From Streptomyces caniferus (GTDB taxonomy: Bacteria; Actinomycetota; Actinomycetes; Streptomycetales; Streptomycetaceae), in the NCBI RefSeq assembly GCF_009811555.1, contig NZ_BLIN01000003.1:992001-1056000 (forward strand): 64,000 nucleotides of DNA. Reading direction: 5' to 3'. The position numbers and the translations under genes were made by a program. The notes below the pieces were generated by a model. The model saw only the letters and a program-made list of their open reading frames with translations. It had not been told where the DNA came from and searched no databases. Positions 50,517 to 59,783 of the stretch are shown one piece after another (position 1 is the stretch's first letter; every line of letters starts with the position of its first letter).

Positions 50517-51331
50517 CCCTCGCAACCGAACACACCGCGCCGGCCGCCCAGTCCGCATTTGCCGCAGGCGTACAAGCCACCGCCCGCATCACGGCAGCCT
50601 TCAGGGGCGGTACCACCACCCTGCCCGTCCTCGACGGCGACGGGCCCTTCGAGCTCCGGCGTCTGCGCTCGCGCGGCAGCGAGGCACGTGTGTGCGTGGT
50701 CGGCGCCATGTGCGCCCCCCTCGGCGGCGACCGGCTGCGCATCGAAGCCACCGCCCGGCAGAGCGCGGCCCTCCACATCACCTCTGCCGCTGCGACCCTC
50801 GCCCTGCCAGGCCCTACCCCGGAACACGCCAGCTACGACGTGCACCTGACCGTGGCAGAGGACGCGGAGCTCCACTGGCTGCCCAAGCCGTTGATCTGTG
50901 CCGCCAGCAGCAATCTGCGGCAGACGTGGACGATCGACCTCGCCCCCACCGCACGACTCGTGCTGCGCGAAGAGCAGGTTCTCGGACGTACGGGCGAACC
51001 GCCCGGCAATGTGGCCAGCCGACTCACCGTCCGACGCGGCGGGCACCTGCTCCTCGACCAGGAAACCGAGTACGGTCCGGACTCACCCGGTTGGGACGGC
51101 CCCGCCGTCCTCGCCGACCACCGCGCGACCGGGCAAATCCTCATCGTCGACCCGGCCTTCGAAAGCAAGCCCCCCGGAGTCCAACTCTTCGTCGACGAGC
51201 CGGAAGACGGCCAAGCCATCCTGACACCACTCGCGGGACCCGCCGCGCTCGTCACTGCCCTCGCCCCGGATGGCCTCCGCCTGCGTCGCCTCCTCGACAC
51301 GGCACGGATGAGGCCACCGAGGAGGGCGTGA
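50513..51331 (+). CDS. ureD: Urease accessory protein UreD (UreH)
   Basis: 272 residues, the scaffold that binds apo-urease first and recruits UreF and Ure[61 protein letters not shown] and [20 protein letters not shown] follow the UreD beta-helix pattern. It is translationally coupled to ureG at its start (ATGA) and to a small ORF at its stop (GTGA). No ureE gene is seen, as is common in actinobacteria. Confidence 0.92.
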
Positions 51332-51516
51332 CCCGATCCGACGCCAACGGGTCGGCGCCCAACATGGCCTGGCCCGCATCAACTTCACCGTCCAGGCAGG
51401 TAGACCCCGAGCTGCCCACCTCGGTCGAACAGATCTGCACGCGCGCGGGCATCCCCACGGAGCCCCCGGACCCGGACGTCGCCTCGCCCGACGCTGCCGA
51501 GCAGGACGGCGAGTGA
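51328..51516 (+). CDS. Small ORF coupled to ureD
   Basis: 62 residues. GTG 51328 overlaps the ureD stop (GTGA) and has GAGGAGG just upstream, although very close. The product is acidic and Pro-rich (PELPTSVEQICTRAGIPTEP, DPDVASPDAAEQDGE) with one Cys. Its position as the last gene of the operon supports it; I recognise no family. It may be a urease-linked small protein or an accidental open frame after ureD. Confidence 0.45.
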   Translation: MTRSDANGSAPNMAWPASTSPSRQVDPELPTSVEQICTRAGIPTEPPDPDVASPDAAEQDGE

Positions 51517-51643
51517 TGGAGGGGGCCGAATCAACCCCCATGACGCGACCAAGCGGCCCGGCGCCTGCCTAGTTGCCGAGATGCCCGGCATCTAGGCCCC
51601 CTTCGCTCAACGGCCTCCGGGCCGCCGAGCAGCCCCGGCACCT

Positions 51644-51807
51644 GATGATCAGGACCTGCCGGCCATCGCCCGGGAGGTGGCCGCCGACCTGCAACGTCGT
51701 AACCACTCGGCACTGTGCCGGGCCTGCGCGACCGCGGCATCCGCGTCAGCAACCGCCGCCTCGGCACAGCGCTCCAGAGCATCTGCGCCGAGCGCGTCTC
51801 CCGCTGA
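51644..51807 (+). pseudogene. Relic of a small helix-turn-helix protein
   Basis: DLPAIAREVAADLQRRNHSA in one frame continues in the next as LRDRGIRVSNRRLGTALQSI and stops at 51807. The second part resembles C-terminal DNA-binding ends of actinobacterial mobile-element proteins. Short and frameshifted. Confidence 0.3.
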
Positions 51808-51862
51808 CCTCTCGGTCTCAGCACATAGCTGGAAGCCTCTCCCCCCATAACGGAGTTCGCCC

Positions 51863-52366
51863 ATGTCCACCCCCGTACTGTCCTCTGCCGTCTCCTTCGG
51901 TTCCGTCGATGCTCAGCACGTCGAGGACGCACTGTCCCTGATAGCACCGAAGTGGACCACCTGGTCGGCGCAGACCCTGGCGCAGCAGGGCCGCCCCATG
52001 CGTGTGCGCGAGGTCGCCGCCAGGCTCCCCTTCGTCAGCGAGCAGTTCGTCGGCAAGTGGCTGGCCACGATGCACGCTGACGGGCTGGTCGCCCGCGTCG
52101 AGGACCGCCACGGGGCTCCGTACCGGCTCAGCGCACTCGGCGAGTCGCTGTCACGGGTGCACCGTGCCTTGTCGGACTGGTCTCTGGCCAACCTGTCGCT
52201 CGGCAAGGTCGCCGGAGCCGAACGGGTTGAGGAAGCCGTGCGGCGTCTGCATCTTCGGCATTCGACCGCCGTGATCCAGATCCTCCGGGCGGCACCCGAG
52301 GCTGCTTTCCGTCCCCCAGGGCCGAAGATGCGAGGCCGTGCATGGGCGGTCAGGATGAAGAAGTGA
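51863..52366 (+). CDS. HxlR-type winged-helix transcriptional regulator, possibly truncated
   Basis: 167 residues. HVEDALSLIAPKWTTWSAQT begins the winged helix, PMRVREVAARLPFVSEQFVG contains the recognition helix, and LVARVEDRHGAPYRLSALGE the wing, as in HxlR regulators. After LHLRHSTAVIQILRAAPEAA the sequence becomes basic and disordered-looking. Some Streptomyces relatives repeat the winged helix, so a second copy may have been lost. ATG 51863 has ACGGAG nearby. No neighbour suggests the target. Confidence 0.75.
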   Translation: MSTPVLSSAVSFGSVDAQHVEDALSLIAPKWTTWSAQTLAQQGRPMRVREVAARLPFVSEQFVGKWLATMHADGLVARVEDRHGAPYRLSALGESLSRVHRALSDWSLANLSLGKVAGAERVEEAVRRLHLRHSTAVIQILRAAPEAAFRPPGPKMRGRAWAVRMKK

Positions 52367-52752
52367 GGGCGATGGCGCCCCATATTCGGGTGCCCGTGGC
52401 CTCAGGTTTTCCGGGTCGAGCCACCTTCCGCCCTGGGCCTCTTGTCATGCCAGAGCCCGCTGATCGCGCGTGAGCCGGGCCGATTCCCGACTCCCTCTCA
52501 GCATGGGGCCGATGCCGTCTGGTGCCATCATGCCCATCCCCCAAGCGTCTGACAGCCCCGAGCCCATTCCTGGCCCCCCAACGTGGCCCCCACGCGAAAT
52601 CGCCCCCCTCGCCGGCACCGGACCGGTCTGCCACAGGCGAGTTGACAGCCCCACCGAACAACTCGAAGTCCAGCTCGTCTTCCCCGCCGACCTGGTGCGT
52701 ACCGCCGCGCCAGGGGTGCCCGGAAAGACCCCTGCCACCGTCCCGGCACAGG
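52367..52752. other. Spacer, no gene supported
   Basis: Open plus-strand and minus-strand frames are Pro/Arg-rich and lack start signals and motifs. Confidence 0.3.
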
Positions 52753-53215
52753 TCACCGGGAGTACGCGGCCAAGTGCCTGACCGGCCCGACCAGTGTGAG
52801 CACCCAGACGGCGACAGCGGCCCAGAGCAGTACCTGGCCCAGCGTCCACAGCCGGCCCACGGCCGCGGCGTCGGCGATGGACAGGGTGGCGACGGCCGTC
52901 ATGCCCATCGGGAAGACCGTCGCCCAGCGCGCCATGTCGTAGTGGGGACGCGGCCAACGCACCTCGGCGAAGACGAGGACGGCGTACCAACACACGGACA
53001 GCGCGAGCGTCACCAGCGTGAGCGGACGCAGCGCGTCGTGCAGAGCGGTGCCGCGCCAGGCGGGAACGGCCAGCAGCTTCGACCCGGCGAGCGCACAGAT
53101 CGCCGGCGTCCCGCCCGCCACCCACTGGTCGCCCGCGCCGGACCGCAGCTGGCCGAGGTCGAAGCGCCGGAAGGCGAATGCATAGAGCGCCAGACCTTGG
53201 GAGGGCCGCGCCTTC
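52753..53215 (-). pseudogene. C-terminal half of a TDT/SLAC1-family transporter
   Basis: GDQWVAGGTPAICALAGSKL, LRPLTLVTLALSVCWYAVLV, PHYDMARWATVFPMGMTAVA and LWTLGQVLLWAAVAVWVLTL form the last helices of a tellurite-resistance/dicarboxylate (SLAC1-type) transporter. The first half is missing: at about 53215 the sequence switches to an unrelated relic on the other strand. Confidence 0.65.
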
Positions 53216-53221
53216 GGCATG

Positions 53222-53440
53222 GCAGTCAGCCCGTACGAGGCGGGCACGTTCACCTGGACACAATTCCAGGCCGCATTGATCGCCCGGATCGCGGCATGGG
53301 AGACCGCACATGATCAGGACGAGCCCTACGACTATTACCGGCTCTGGCTGGGCGCGCTGGAGGACGTGCTCGTCGCCCAGTGCGCTGTGTCCACCGACGA
53401 GGTCACCACACGCGCCCGAACCCTGGCGCAACGCCCCCAG
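53222..53440 (+). pseudogene. Nitrile hydratase accessory-protein fragment
   Basis: VSPYEAGTFTWTQFQAALIA, YDYYRLWLGALEDVLVAQ and TRARTLAQRPQ match the nitrile-hydratase beta/accessory family (YxxWLxALExxL). The N-terminus is cut at the junction with the transporter relic. No nitrile hydratase subunits are present. Confidence 0.55.
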
Positions 53441-53724
53441 GCCACGACCACCGCGATGACCACAGTCATCCGCACCCGCACTGACCCGGGACGCACTCCC
53501 GGCATTGCGGTATATCCCTTATGGACTCGTCAGCCCCTGGCTCCGTACTCGGGAAGGGGAGTCGCTTGTCGACGACTTCGGGAGTCGCCTCGCGCGTGGT
53601 AGGCACGATCGGTGTCGATGAGTTTGGGCGTCACGTGCCGCCCTGGCCGGCAATGTGCCTGCCAGTACCCAGCCGCCTCGCACGAGCCCGCTACCTGGTT
53701 TGGTCTGAACGCGGTCTTGGTGGG

Positions 53725-54369
53725 TCAGCGGGCGAGGGAGACGGCGAAGGGCTTGAAGCCGTGTCGGCGCAGGATGTGGGGCACGACGAGGATCATGGCC
53801 TCGGTGGCGCGGGCTGTGGTGATGTCGCCGAGGTCCTCGATCCGTTCGGGCTGCCAGCCCAGGTCGCCGAGCAGGCCGGTGACGGTCCTCTTCGCGTGTT
53901 CGTCGTCGCCCGAGAGATAGGCGGTCGGTGGGGTGGTCAGGGTTTCGGGGGCGGTCATGACCATGAACAGCATCGTGTTGAGGGTCTTGACCACATGGGT
54001 GTCGGGGAGCGCGGCCTGGAGCTTCTCGGCGAGGCTGCTGCCGGGATAGCACAGGTCGCCGGGCAGGCCGTCACCGTCGTCGCGGGTGGCGTTGGAGACG
54101 TCGATGAGGATCTTCCCGGCGAGTTCGGTGCGCAGGTCGGTGAGGCGGTCCAGGGAGCTGTCGCCGGGCGTCGCGTTGATCACGATGTCCGCGGTGCCGG
54201 CAGTGGTGCGCTGGTCGGCGAAGGCGATCCGCGGGGCGAGCCCGGCGGTGCGGGCGGCGGTGTCTTCGGGGCTCCGGCCACCGAGGGTGACATGGTGTCC
54301 GGCTGCGGAGAGCTTGCCGGCGAGGTTGGTGCCGACGCGGCCGGCGCCCAGGATGCCGATGCTGGTCAT
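53725..54369 (-). CDS. F420-dependent NADP reductase-like protein
   Basis: 214 residues, single Rossmann domain. MTSIGILGAGRVGTNLAGKL is the dinucleotide motif (G-x-G-x-x-G) and LGGRSPED follows strand 2, consistent with NADP binding. TADIVINATPGDSS, KILIDVSNATRDD and HVVKTLNTMLFMVMTAPETL match the NADPH:F420 oxidoreductase/NAD-binding domain 2 group. It lies 50 bases after the IMPase-like gene on the same strand, so the two probably form one operon facing away from the LysR gene. Substrate unknown. Confidence 0.82.
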   Translation of the reverse strand: MTSIGILGAGRVGTNLAGKLSAAGHHVTLGGRSPEDTAARTAGLAPRIAFADQRTTAGTADIVINATPGDSSLDRLTDLRTELAGKILIDVSNATRDDGDGLPGDLCYPGSSLAEKLQAALPDTHVVKTLNTMLFMVMTAPETLTTPPTAYLSGDDEHAKRTVTGLLGDLGWQPERIEDLGDITTARATEAMILVVPHILRRHGFKPFAVSLAR

Positions 54370-54419
54370 GCGGTGTTGCTCCTTGCGGTGTCGGGGTGGG
54401 GAAGAGCGGAGGTTCCCGG

Positions 54420-55232
54420 TCAGGCGATCGGCGAGAGGACCTTGAGGGCAGCGCCGTGGATGCCGGGGGCGGCGGCCAGGAAGTCGCGGCTGCCGGTGTT
54501 CCAGTGCTCGCCCGCCAGGTCGGTGACGGTGCCTCCGGCCTCGGAGACCAGCAGGGCGCCGGCGACCAGGCCGGAGCGGACGTCGGAGAACTGCCAGAAC
54601 GCGTCCATGCGTCCGGCGGCGACGTGGATGAGCTGCATCGTGGCGGGAACGGACACACGCACGACCAGGCCGTTGATGAGCATCGCGGTGACGGAGTCAC
54701 CGATCCGCCGCAAGGTGCGCTCGTCCTCGCCGGGCCTGGCCTGACCGGTGCCGATGAGCGCGGCGCCCAGGTCGGTCTTGGCAGACACCTTCAGGGGCCG
54801 GTCGTTGAGGCGGGCACCGCCGCCGGCGACCGCGGTGTAGGTGTCGCCGGTCAGCGGCAGGTGTACGACGGTGACTACCGGCTGGTTGTCGCGGACCAGG
54901 GTGGCGGTGACGGCCCAGTCCTCCATGCCGTGGACATGGTTGATGTTGCCCTCGGCGGGGTCGACGACCCACCACTCACCGGGCGGGAGCGCGCCGCCGG
55001 CCAGCTCGTCCTCGGCCCACTGCGACCCCGGCCGGGCCCGCAGCAGCGGTTCCCGCAACACGTTCAGCACCGCGTCGTCGTTGGCGTGGATCTCGCCGAC
55101 GACCTCGTCCAGACTCACGCCCCGGGCGTGCGGGGTGTGGCGGTCGCGCAGCGTGACGCCGGCGGTCTTCACCGCAGCTGTCACATCGGACAGGAGCGTC
55201 GTACCGGCGGCGAAAGGCATGGCTGTGCTCAT
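54420..55232 (-). CDS. Inositol-monophosphatase family protein with altered metal motif
   Basis: 270 residues. WWVVDPAEGNINHVHGMEDW occupies the place of the IMPase motif D-P-x-D-G-T; the second Asp is Glu and the Thr is Asn. The first metal Glu region is QWAEDELAGG and the last motif is FSDVRSGLVAGALLVSEAGG. So the fold is clear, but catalysis may be changed. Family members hydrolyse phosphate from inositol phosphates, sugar bisphosphates, PAP or histidinol phosphate. It is first gene of a two-gene unit, divergent from a LysR regulator. Confidence 0.82.
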   Translation of the reverse strand: MSTAMPFAAGTTLLSDVTAAVKTAGVTLRDRHTPHARGVSLDEVVGEIHANDDAVLNVLREPLLRARPGSQWAEDELAGGALPPGEWWVVDPAEGNINHVHGMEDWAVTATLVRDNQPVVTVVHLPLTGDTYTAVAGGGARLNDRPLKVSAKTDLGAALIGTGQARPGEDERTLRRIGDSVTAMLINGLVVRVSVPATMQLIHVAAGRMDAFWQFSDVRSGLVAGALLVSEAGGTVTDLAGEHWNTGSRDFLAAAPGIHGAALKVLSPIA

Positions 55233-55313
55233 GGGCGGGCTCCCTGGGATCGGTGGAAGCGGGGCGGTTGTCTCGCCCCCGCACTTCGAAGGTAGGCCGC
55301 CCGATCATTAACA

Positions 55314-55329
55314 ACAAGTGCATGCTTGT
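55314..55329. promoter_or_regulatory. Candidate LysR operator between divergent genes
   Basis: ACAAGTGCATGCTTGT has inverted arms ACAAG/CTTGT around 6 bases, with a further CTTGT at 55332-55336. It lies in the AT-richer gap between the LysR gene and the IMPase-like operon. Confidence 0.45.
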
Positions 55330-55348
55330 CACTTGTAGAGTTACTGCC

Positions 55349-56326
55349 ATGCAACTGGATCTGAACCTGCTCACGGCCCTGGACGCACTGCTGGAGGAGG
55401 GCAGCGTCGCCGGCGCGGCAGCACGCCTCCACGTCACCTCACCGGCGATGAGCCGCTCCCTGGGCCGCATCCGCAAAGCCACCGGTGACCAGATCCTGGT
55501 CCGCACCGGCCGCAGCATGGTCCCCACCACCCGCGCACTCGCCATGCGCGCCAAGGTCCACGCCCTCGTGCAGCAGGCCCACCAACTTCTGTCCGCGCAG
55601 CAGGAACTCGACCTGGCGGCTCTGGACCGGGTGTTCACCGTGCGCTGGCACGACGCCCTGACCGCCGCGTGCGGCACCGCCTTGACCTCGGCCGTCCATC
55701 ATCAGGCCCCCGGCGTCCGGCTGCGTCTGTCCGCCGAACCCGGAAGAGATGACGCCGAGCTGCGCCGGGGTGAGGTCGACCTCGAATCGAGCTCCAGCGC
55801 TCCGACGCTCCCCCACATCCGCCACCGCCTCGTCGGCAGCGACCGGCTGGTCGTCGCCGTCCGCCCGGGCCACCCGCTCACCGCAGGCCCGCTGAGCCTT
55901 GAGCGTTACGCAGCTGCCGAACACCTCACCGTTTCGCGGCGCGGAAACCTGCGCGACCCGATCGATGACGCCCTGACCACACACGGCCTCGAACGACGCG
56001 TCGTCGCCGCCGGGCCCACCGCCGCCTTCGCACTGCAACTCGCCCTCGACACCGACCTGGTCGTCACCCTCCCCGACGCGGTCACCCGAACGGCCCGGAA
56101 ACGGCTCGGCCTGGCCACAATGCCGCCGCCACTCCCGCTGCCCGACATACCCCTGTACCTGCTGTGGCACCAGCGCTACGACAACGACCGCGCCCACACC
56201 TGGCTGCGAGAGCTGGCCACCGATACCGTCCAGGCACTCTTCACACCACCGACCGCCTCTCAACACCCCCTCACCAACCGGACCGGGAAGGACGGATACG
56301 CCCGGGGAGAGGACTGCGGCAGCTGA
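55349..56326 (+). CDS. LysR-family transcriptional regulator
   Basis: 325 residues. The N-terminal helix-turn-helix is LDLNLLTALDALLEEGSVAG, then AAARLHVTSPAMSRSLGRIR. The effector domain contains VFTVRWHDALTAACGTALTS and RLVGSDRLVVAVRPGHPLT. ATG 55349 begins the standard MxLDLNLL start; its ribosome binding site is weak. It is divergent from the IMPase/reductase operon and separated by about 115 bases holding an inverted repeat, the usual LysR arrangement, so it likely controls that operon and itself. Confidence 0.9.
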   Translation: MQLDLNLLTALDALLEEGSVAGAAARLHVTSPAMSRSLGRIRKATGDQILVRTGRSMVPTTRALAMRAKVHALVQQAHQLLSAQQELDLAALDRVFTVRWHDALTAACGTALTSAVHHQAPGVRLRLSAEPGRDDAELRRGEVDLESSSSAPTLPHIRHRLVGSDRLVVAVRPGHPLTAGPLSLERYAAAEHLTVSRRGNLRDPIDDALTTHGLERRVVAAGPTAAFALQLALDTDLVVTLPDAVTRTARKRLGLATMPPPLPLPDIPLYLLWHQRYDNDRAHTWLRELATDTVQALFTPPTASQHPLTNRTGKDGYARGEDCGS

Positions 56327-56432
56327 CTCCCGTTTGCCTGCCCAGGCGAACGAACCGCCCTGCGCGCCCCGAGCCCTGGACCCCGGGCCGCTTGCAGGAC
56401 GTCGCCGTGCGGCGGGGTGGACCGACCAGGCC

Positions 56433-57428
56433 TCAGGGCGCCTGGAGCGGCTCCGTCCGGGCCGGTTCAGGGGCGCAGTGGGCGCGGCGGTAGGTCAGGG
56501 GGGACAGGCCGAGGTGGGTGTGGAAGTGCTTGCGCAGGGCGACGGGATCCCCGAAGCCGCAGGCCGTGGCGATGCGCGCGACGGTCAGGTCGCTCGACTC
56601 CAGCAGGCGGCGCGCCTGGGTCAGCCGGCTTTGCAACAGCCATTGAAGGGGGCTCGTGCCCACCTCGGCGCGGAACCGCCGGGTGAAGGTGCGCTCGCTC
56701 ATATGGGCATGGTGGGCCATGTCCTGCAGCGTGACCGGTTCGGCCAGCCGGCCCAGTGCCCACTGGCGGGTGGCCGAGGTGGAACGGTCGGCATCTTTCG
56801 GCACCGGGTGCTCGATGAACTGCGCCTGTCCGCCCTCGCGCCATGGAGCCACCACGCATCGTCGCGCTGCGGAGGTGGCCACGGTCGCGCCGTGGTCCCT
56901 GCGGACCAGGTGGACGAACAGGTCGATGCCGGCCGCTCCGCCGGCAGCTGTCAGGATGCGCCCGTTGTCGACGAACAGCACGTCCGGATCGACCTCGACG
57001 TCGGGGAACAGTCGTGTGAACTGGCCGCACAGCGCCCAGTGGGTGGTGGCCCGCAGTCCGTCCAGCAGGCCGGCCGCCGCGAGCAGGAATGACGACGTGC
57101 ACAGGCTGACGATGCGGGTCTCGGGCCCGATCCGGGCGAAGGCCGTGGCGACCCGGGCGGGCAGCTCGCCGGTGGCCAGCAGGTGTTCGTCGGGCTCCTG
57201 GGTGGCGATCACCACGGTGTCCGCACTCTCCAGGAGTGACTCGTCGTCGTCGACGATGATCCGGAAGCCCTCGTTCGTGCGGACCGGCCGGGCGCCGAGT
57301 GAGCAGGTCGTCACGGAATAGAGCCGTGCCCCGGTCGGGTCGAGGGCCTCGTTGAGCACCCGGGCCGCGATGCCCAGATCCATCGGCATGACCCCGTCGA
57401 GGGCGAGAACGGCAACACGATGCGGCAT
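56433..57428 (-). CDS. GlxA-type AraC regulator with DJ-1/PfpI domain
   Basis: 331 residues. The N-terminal DJ-1/PfpI-like domain (HRVAVLALDGVMPMDLGIAA, RIVSLCTSSFLLAAAGLLDG with the nucleophile-elbow Cys, ATTHWALCGQF) is followed by an AraC DNA-binding domain (MSERTFTRRFRAEVGTSPLQ, VARIATACGFGDPVALRKHF, LGLSPLTYRR). This pairing is typical of GlxA-like regulators. ATG 57428 is the natural start. It is divergent from the quinone-oxidoreductase gene, which begins 130 bases away and is a probable target. Confidence 0.92.
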   Translation of the reverse strand: MPHRVAVLALDGVMPMDLGIAARVLNEALDPTGARLYSVTTCSLGARPVRTNEGFRIIVDDDESLLESADTVVIATQEPDEHLLATGELPARVATAFARIGPETRIVSLCTSSFLLAAAGLLDGLRATTHWALCGQFTRLFPDVEVDPDVLFVDNGRILTAAGGAAGIDLFVHLVRRDHGATVATSAARRCVVAPWREGGQAQFIEHPVPKDADRSTSATRQWALGRLAEPVTLQDMAHHAHMSERTFTRRFRAEVGTSPLQWLLQSRLTQARRLLESSDLTVARIATACGFGDPVALRKHFHTHLGLSPLTYRRAHCAPEPARTEPLQAP

Positions 57429-57558
57429 GGCTGGAATGGTACGACAGGTGACTGTCCAGCCACTCACGGCGTCTCTGAGCGTCGGCGAGGCTGGAGCACG
57501 TGCCCGGGCTCCGGGCCCGGACTGAAGAACATGCGAAGCGGATATGAGCGAGGAAATT

Positions 57559-58521
57559 ATGAGCGAGCAGACGATGCGCGCCGTCACCATCAAGGAGTTC
57601 GGCGGACCGGAGGTGCTGAGCGCCGGGCGGGTAGCGCGCCCCGAACCACTGCCGACCGAGGTGCTGGTGCGCGTGCACGCCGCCGGAATCAACCCGGTGG
57701 ACTGGAAGACCCGCACCGGGCACGGTATGGCCGGGCTGCAGACGCTGCCGCTGATCCTCGGCTGGGACGTCTCCGGCGTCGTCGAGGAGGTCGGCTTCGG
57801 AGTCACTACGCTCGCACCCGGCGACGAGGTCTACGCCATGCCGTGGTTCCCGCGCCCGGCCGGCGGCTACGCCGAGTTCGTCACGGCACCGTCCCGCCAG
57901 TTCGCCCGCAAGCCGGCTTCGCTCTCGCACGTCGAGGCCGCGGCTCTGCCGCTCGCGGCGCTCACCGCGTGGCAGGCCCTGGTCGACACGGCGGGCGTCA
58001 CCGCCGGGCAGCGGGTGCTGGTGCACGCCGCGGCCGGTGGCGTGGGGCACTTGGCGGTGCAGTTCGCCAAGCACCTTGGCGCCGAGGTGATCGCGACCGC
58101 CCGCGAGCCCCGGCACACCTGGCTCAAGGAACTGGGCGCGGACGAGACGATCGACTACACCCGGCAGCGGTTCGAGGAGGCCACCGGCAAGGTCGATGTC
58201 GTCATCGACCTGCTCGGCACTCTGGATGACACCGACGTGCGGTCCGTGTCGGTGACCCGGCCCGGCGGCCTGATCGTCTCCGTCCCGGGCGGTGTCACGG
58301 ACGGCCTGGCCGCCGCGGCCGGACAGGCGGGTGTGCGCTCCAGCCCGCTTCTGGTCGAGCCGGACGCCGCCGCTCTGACGGCCATCGCCGGCCTCGTCGA
58401 CTCCGGCGCGGTCCGGGTCGAGGTCGAGCGCACCTTCGCCCTGGAGCAGGCCGCCGAGGCGCACCGGCTGGGTGAGACCAACCGCACCCGCGGCAAGCTC
58501 GTGCTGGAGGTGACGCAGTGA
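57559..58521 (+). CDS. Quinone-oxidoreductase-like MDR dehydrogenase
   Basis: 320 residues, medium-chain reductase without catalytic zinc ligands. The GroES-like start (MRAVTIKEFGGPEVLSAGRV) is followed by LVRVHAAGINPVDWKTRTG, and the NADPH site is VLVHAAAGGVGHLAVQFAKH with GADETIDYTRQ. The C-terminal FALEQAAEAHRLGETNRTRG is the family end. ATG 57559 has GAGGAA five bases upstream; ATG 57544 is a poorer start. Its stop overlaps the start of the NmrA relic (GTGA), so they were one operon. Confidence 0.9.
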   Translation: MSEQTMRAVTIKEFGGPEVLSAGRVARPEPLPTEVLVRVHAAGINPVDWKTRTGHGMAGLQTLPLILGWDVSGVVEEVGFGVTTLAPGDEVYAMPWFPRPAGGYAEFVTAPSRQFARKPASLSHVEAAALPLAALTAWQALVDTAGVTAGQRVLVHAAAGGVGHLAVQFAKHLGAEVIATAREPRHTWLKELGADETIDYTRQRFEEATGKVDVVIDLLGTLDDTDVRSVSVTRPGGLIVSVPGGVTDGLAAAAGQAGVRSSPLLVEPDAAALTAIAGLVDSGAVRVEVERTFALEQAAEAHRLGETNRTRGKLVLEVTQ

Positions 58522-59199
58522 CGTCGACGACCGCGCTCGTGGTCGGGGGCACCGGGGCCATGGGGACCCGGGTCGTCCGCGCCCTCGCCGCACGGACCGG
58601 CACCGTCGTACGGGTACTGACGCGGAACCCATCCTCGGACCGCGCCCGTGCCCTGGTCGAGACCACCCCCGGTGACGTTCGGCCGGTCCGCGGTGACCTG
58701 GACGACGAACAGTCCCTGAAGGCCGCTTTCCACGGTGTCGACCAGGTCTTTCGAGAACCTGTACGCCCTGGCGCCACAGCCGACCCGGCTGCCCGACGGA
58801 CGCGAGGGCCTCCTGTTCGCCCTGCCGCTCGGCAAGGACGGCCGCTGGCCCCTGATCGCGCTCGACGACATCGCCTTCTTCGCCCGCCACCAGCTCGACC
58901 ACTGGAACGACTGGGGCGGCCGGACCCTGCGCATCGCCGCCGAAGCCCTCACCGATGACCAGATCGCGGCAGCGTTCGAGAGGACGACCGGCGTGCCGAG
59001 CGCCTACCAAGCGGTGGACCTCGACGACTTCAGCCGGTCTCTACCAGGGATCGGCCACGACCTGGCCGCGATGTTCGCCTTCTTCCAGGACCGCGACCTC
59101 CTCTCCCGGGACCGGGACCTGCCCGCCCTGCACCCCGAACTCGCCACCTTCAGCGACTGGCTGACCACCACCGGATGGGACGGCACCGCCGCGGGATGA
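58518..59199 (+). pseudogene. NmrA-type NAD(P)-binding protein with internal deletion and frameshift
   Basis: The start is intact: STTALVVGGTGAMGTRVVRA (G-x-x-G-x-x-G), RVLTRNPSSDRARALVE, VRGDLDDEQSLKAAFHGVDQ. At about 58745 the frame changes and the sequence jumps to the C-terminal part: SFENLYALAPQPTRLPDGRE, IALDDIAFFARHQLDH, PSAYQAVDLDDFSRSL, ending at 59199. About 80 central residues are missing. Function is lost unless the N-terminal 75 residues act alone. Confidence 0.75.
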
Positions 59200-59300
59200 C
59201 AACGAGCGGCACCGCACTCCGCTCCCCGCGGATACCCCTGCCGATCCGGTGCACCACCGGCAGCCGGCCGAAAGTGATCTTTGCTCGTGAAGAGGATTTG

Positions 59301-59744
59301 ATGCAGAACGTCACGCGGACGCATTCCCTGCCCGCACATTCGATCACCCGCTCCTCCGCCGCCGAACTCGTCGCAACAGTGCGCGCGGCTGCCGAGAACA
59401 TCGGATTCGAAGCCGCCGTCGCGGTCACCGACGCCGGCGGCCATCTGAAGGCGTTCGAACGCGCCGACGACGTACCGTTCCTCGCCGCTGAGGTCGCCGT
59501 CGACAAGGCATGGACGGCAGCCTCCTTCCGCACCGCCACCCACGTCTGGAATTCCTACGTAGCCGACCCCGAGGTCGCCCCTCTCTCCCATCATCCTCGG
59601 CTCATGGCTGTCGGCGGCGGCTATCCAGTCATCGAGCTCGGCGAGGTCACCGGCGGTTTGGGCGTCTCCGGCGGCAGTGCCGAGCAGGACCGGCAGGCCG
59701 CAGAAGCCGGGCTGCGCGCGCTGGGGTTCGAAGTCCCCGCCTGA
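59301..59744 (+). CDS. GlcG/HbpS family protein
   Basis: 147 residues of the DUF336 family, which includes the haem-degrading or haem-sensing HbpS. The core is VAVTDAGGHLKAFERADDVP, the helix AVDKAWTAASFRTATHVWNS, and the closing GGYPVIELGEVTGGLGVSGG. No signal peptide, unlike secreted HbpS. ATG 59301 follows AGAGGATTTG. It is single or the last gene of the redox group, followed by a strong terminator at 59784. Haem or cobalamin binding cannot be decided from sequence alone. Confidence 0.85.
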   Translation: MQNVTRTHSLPAHSITRSSAAELVATVRAAAENIGFEAAVAVTDAGGHLKAFERADDVPFLAAEVAVDKAWTAASFRTATHVWNSYVADPEVAPLSHHPRLMAVGGGYPVIELGEVTGGLGVSGGSAEQDRQAAEAGLRALGFEVPA

Positions 59745-59783
59745 GCCATGCTGGGCAGTCTGATCCACGAACCTCACACGGCG

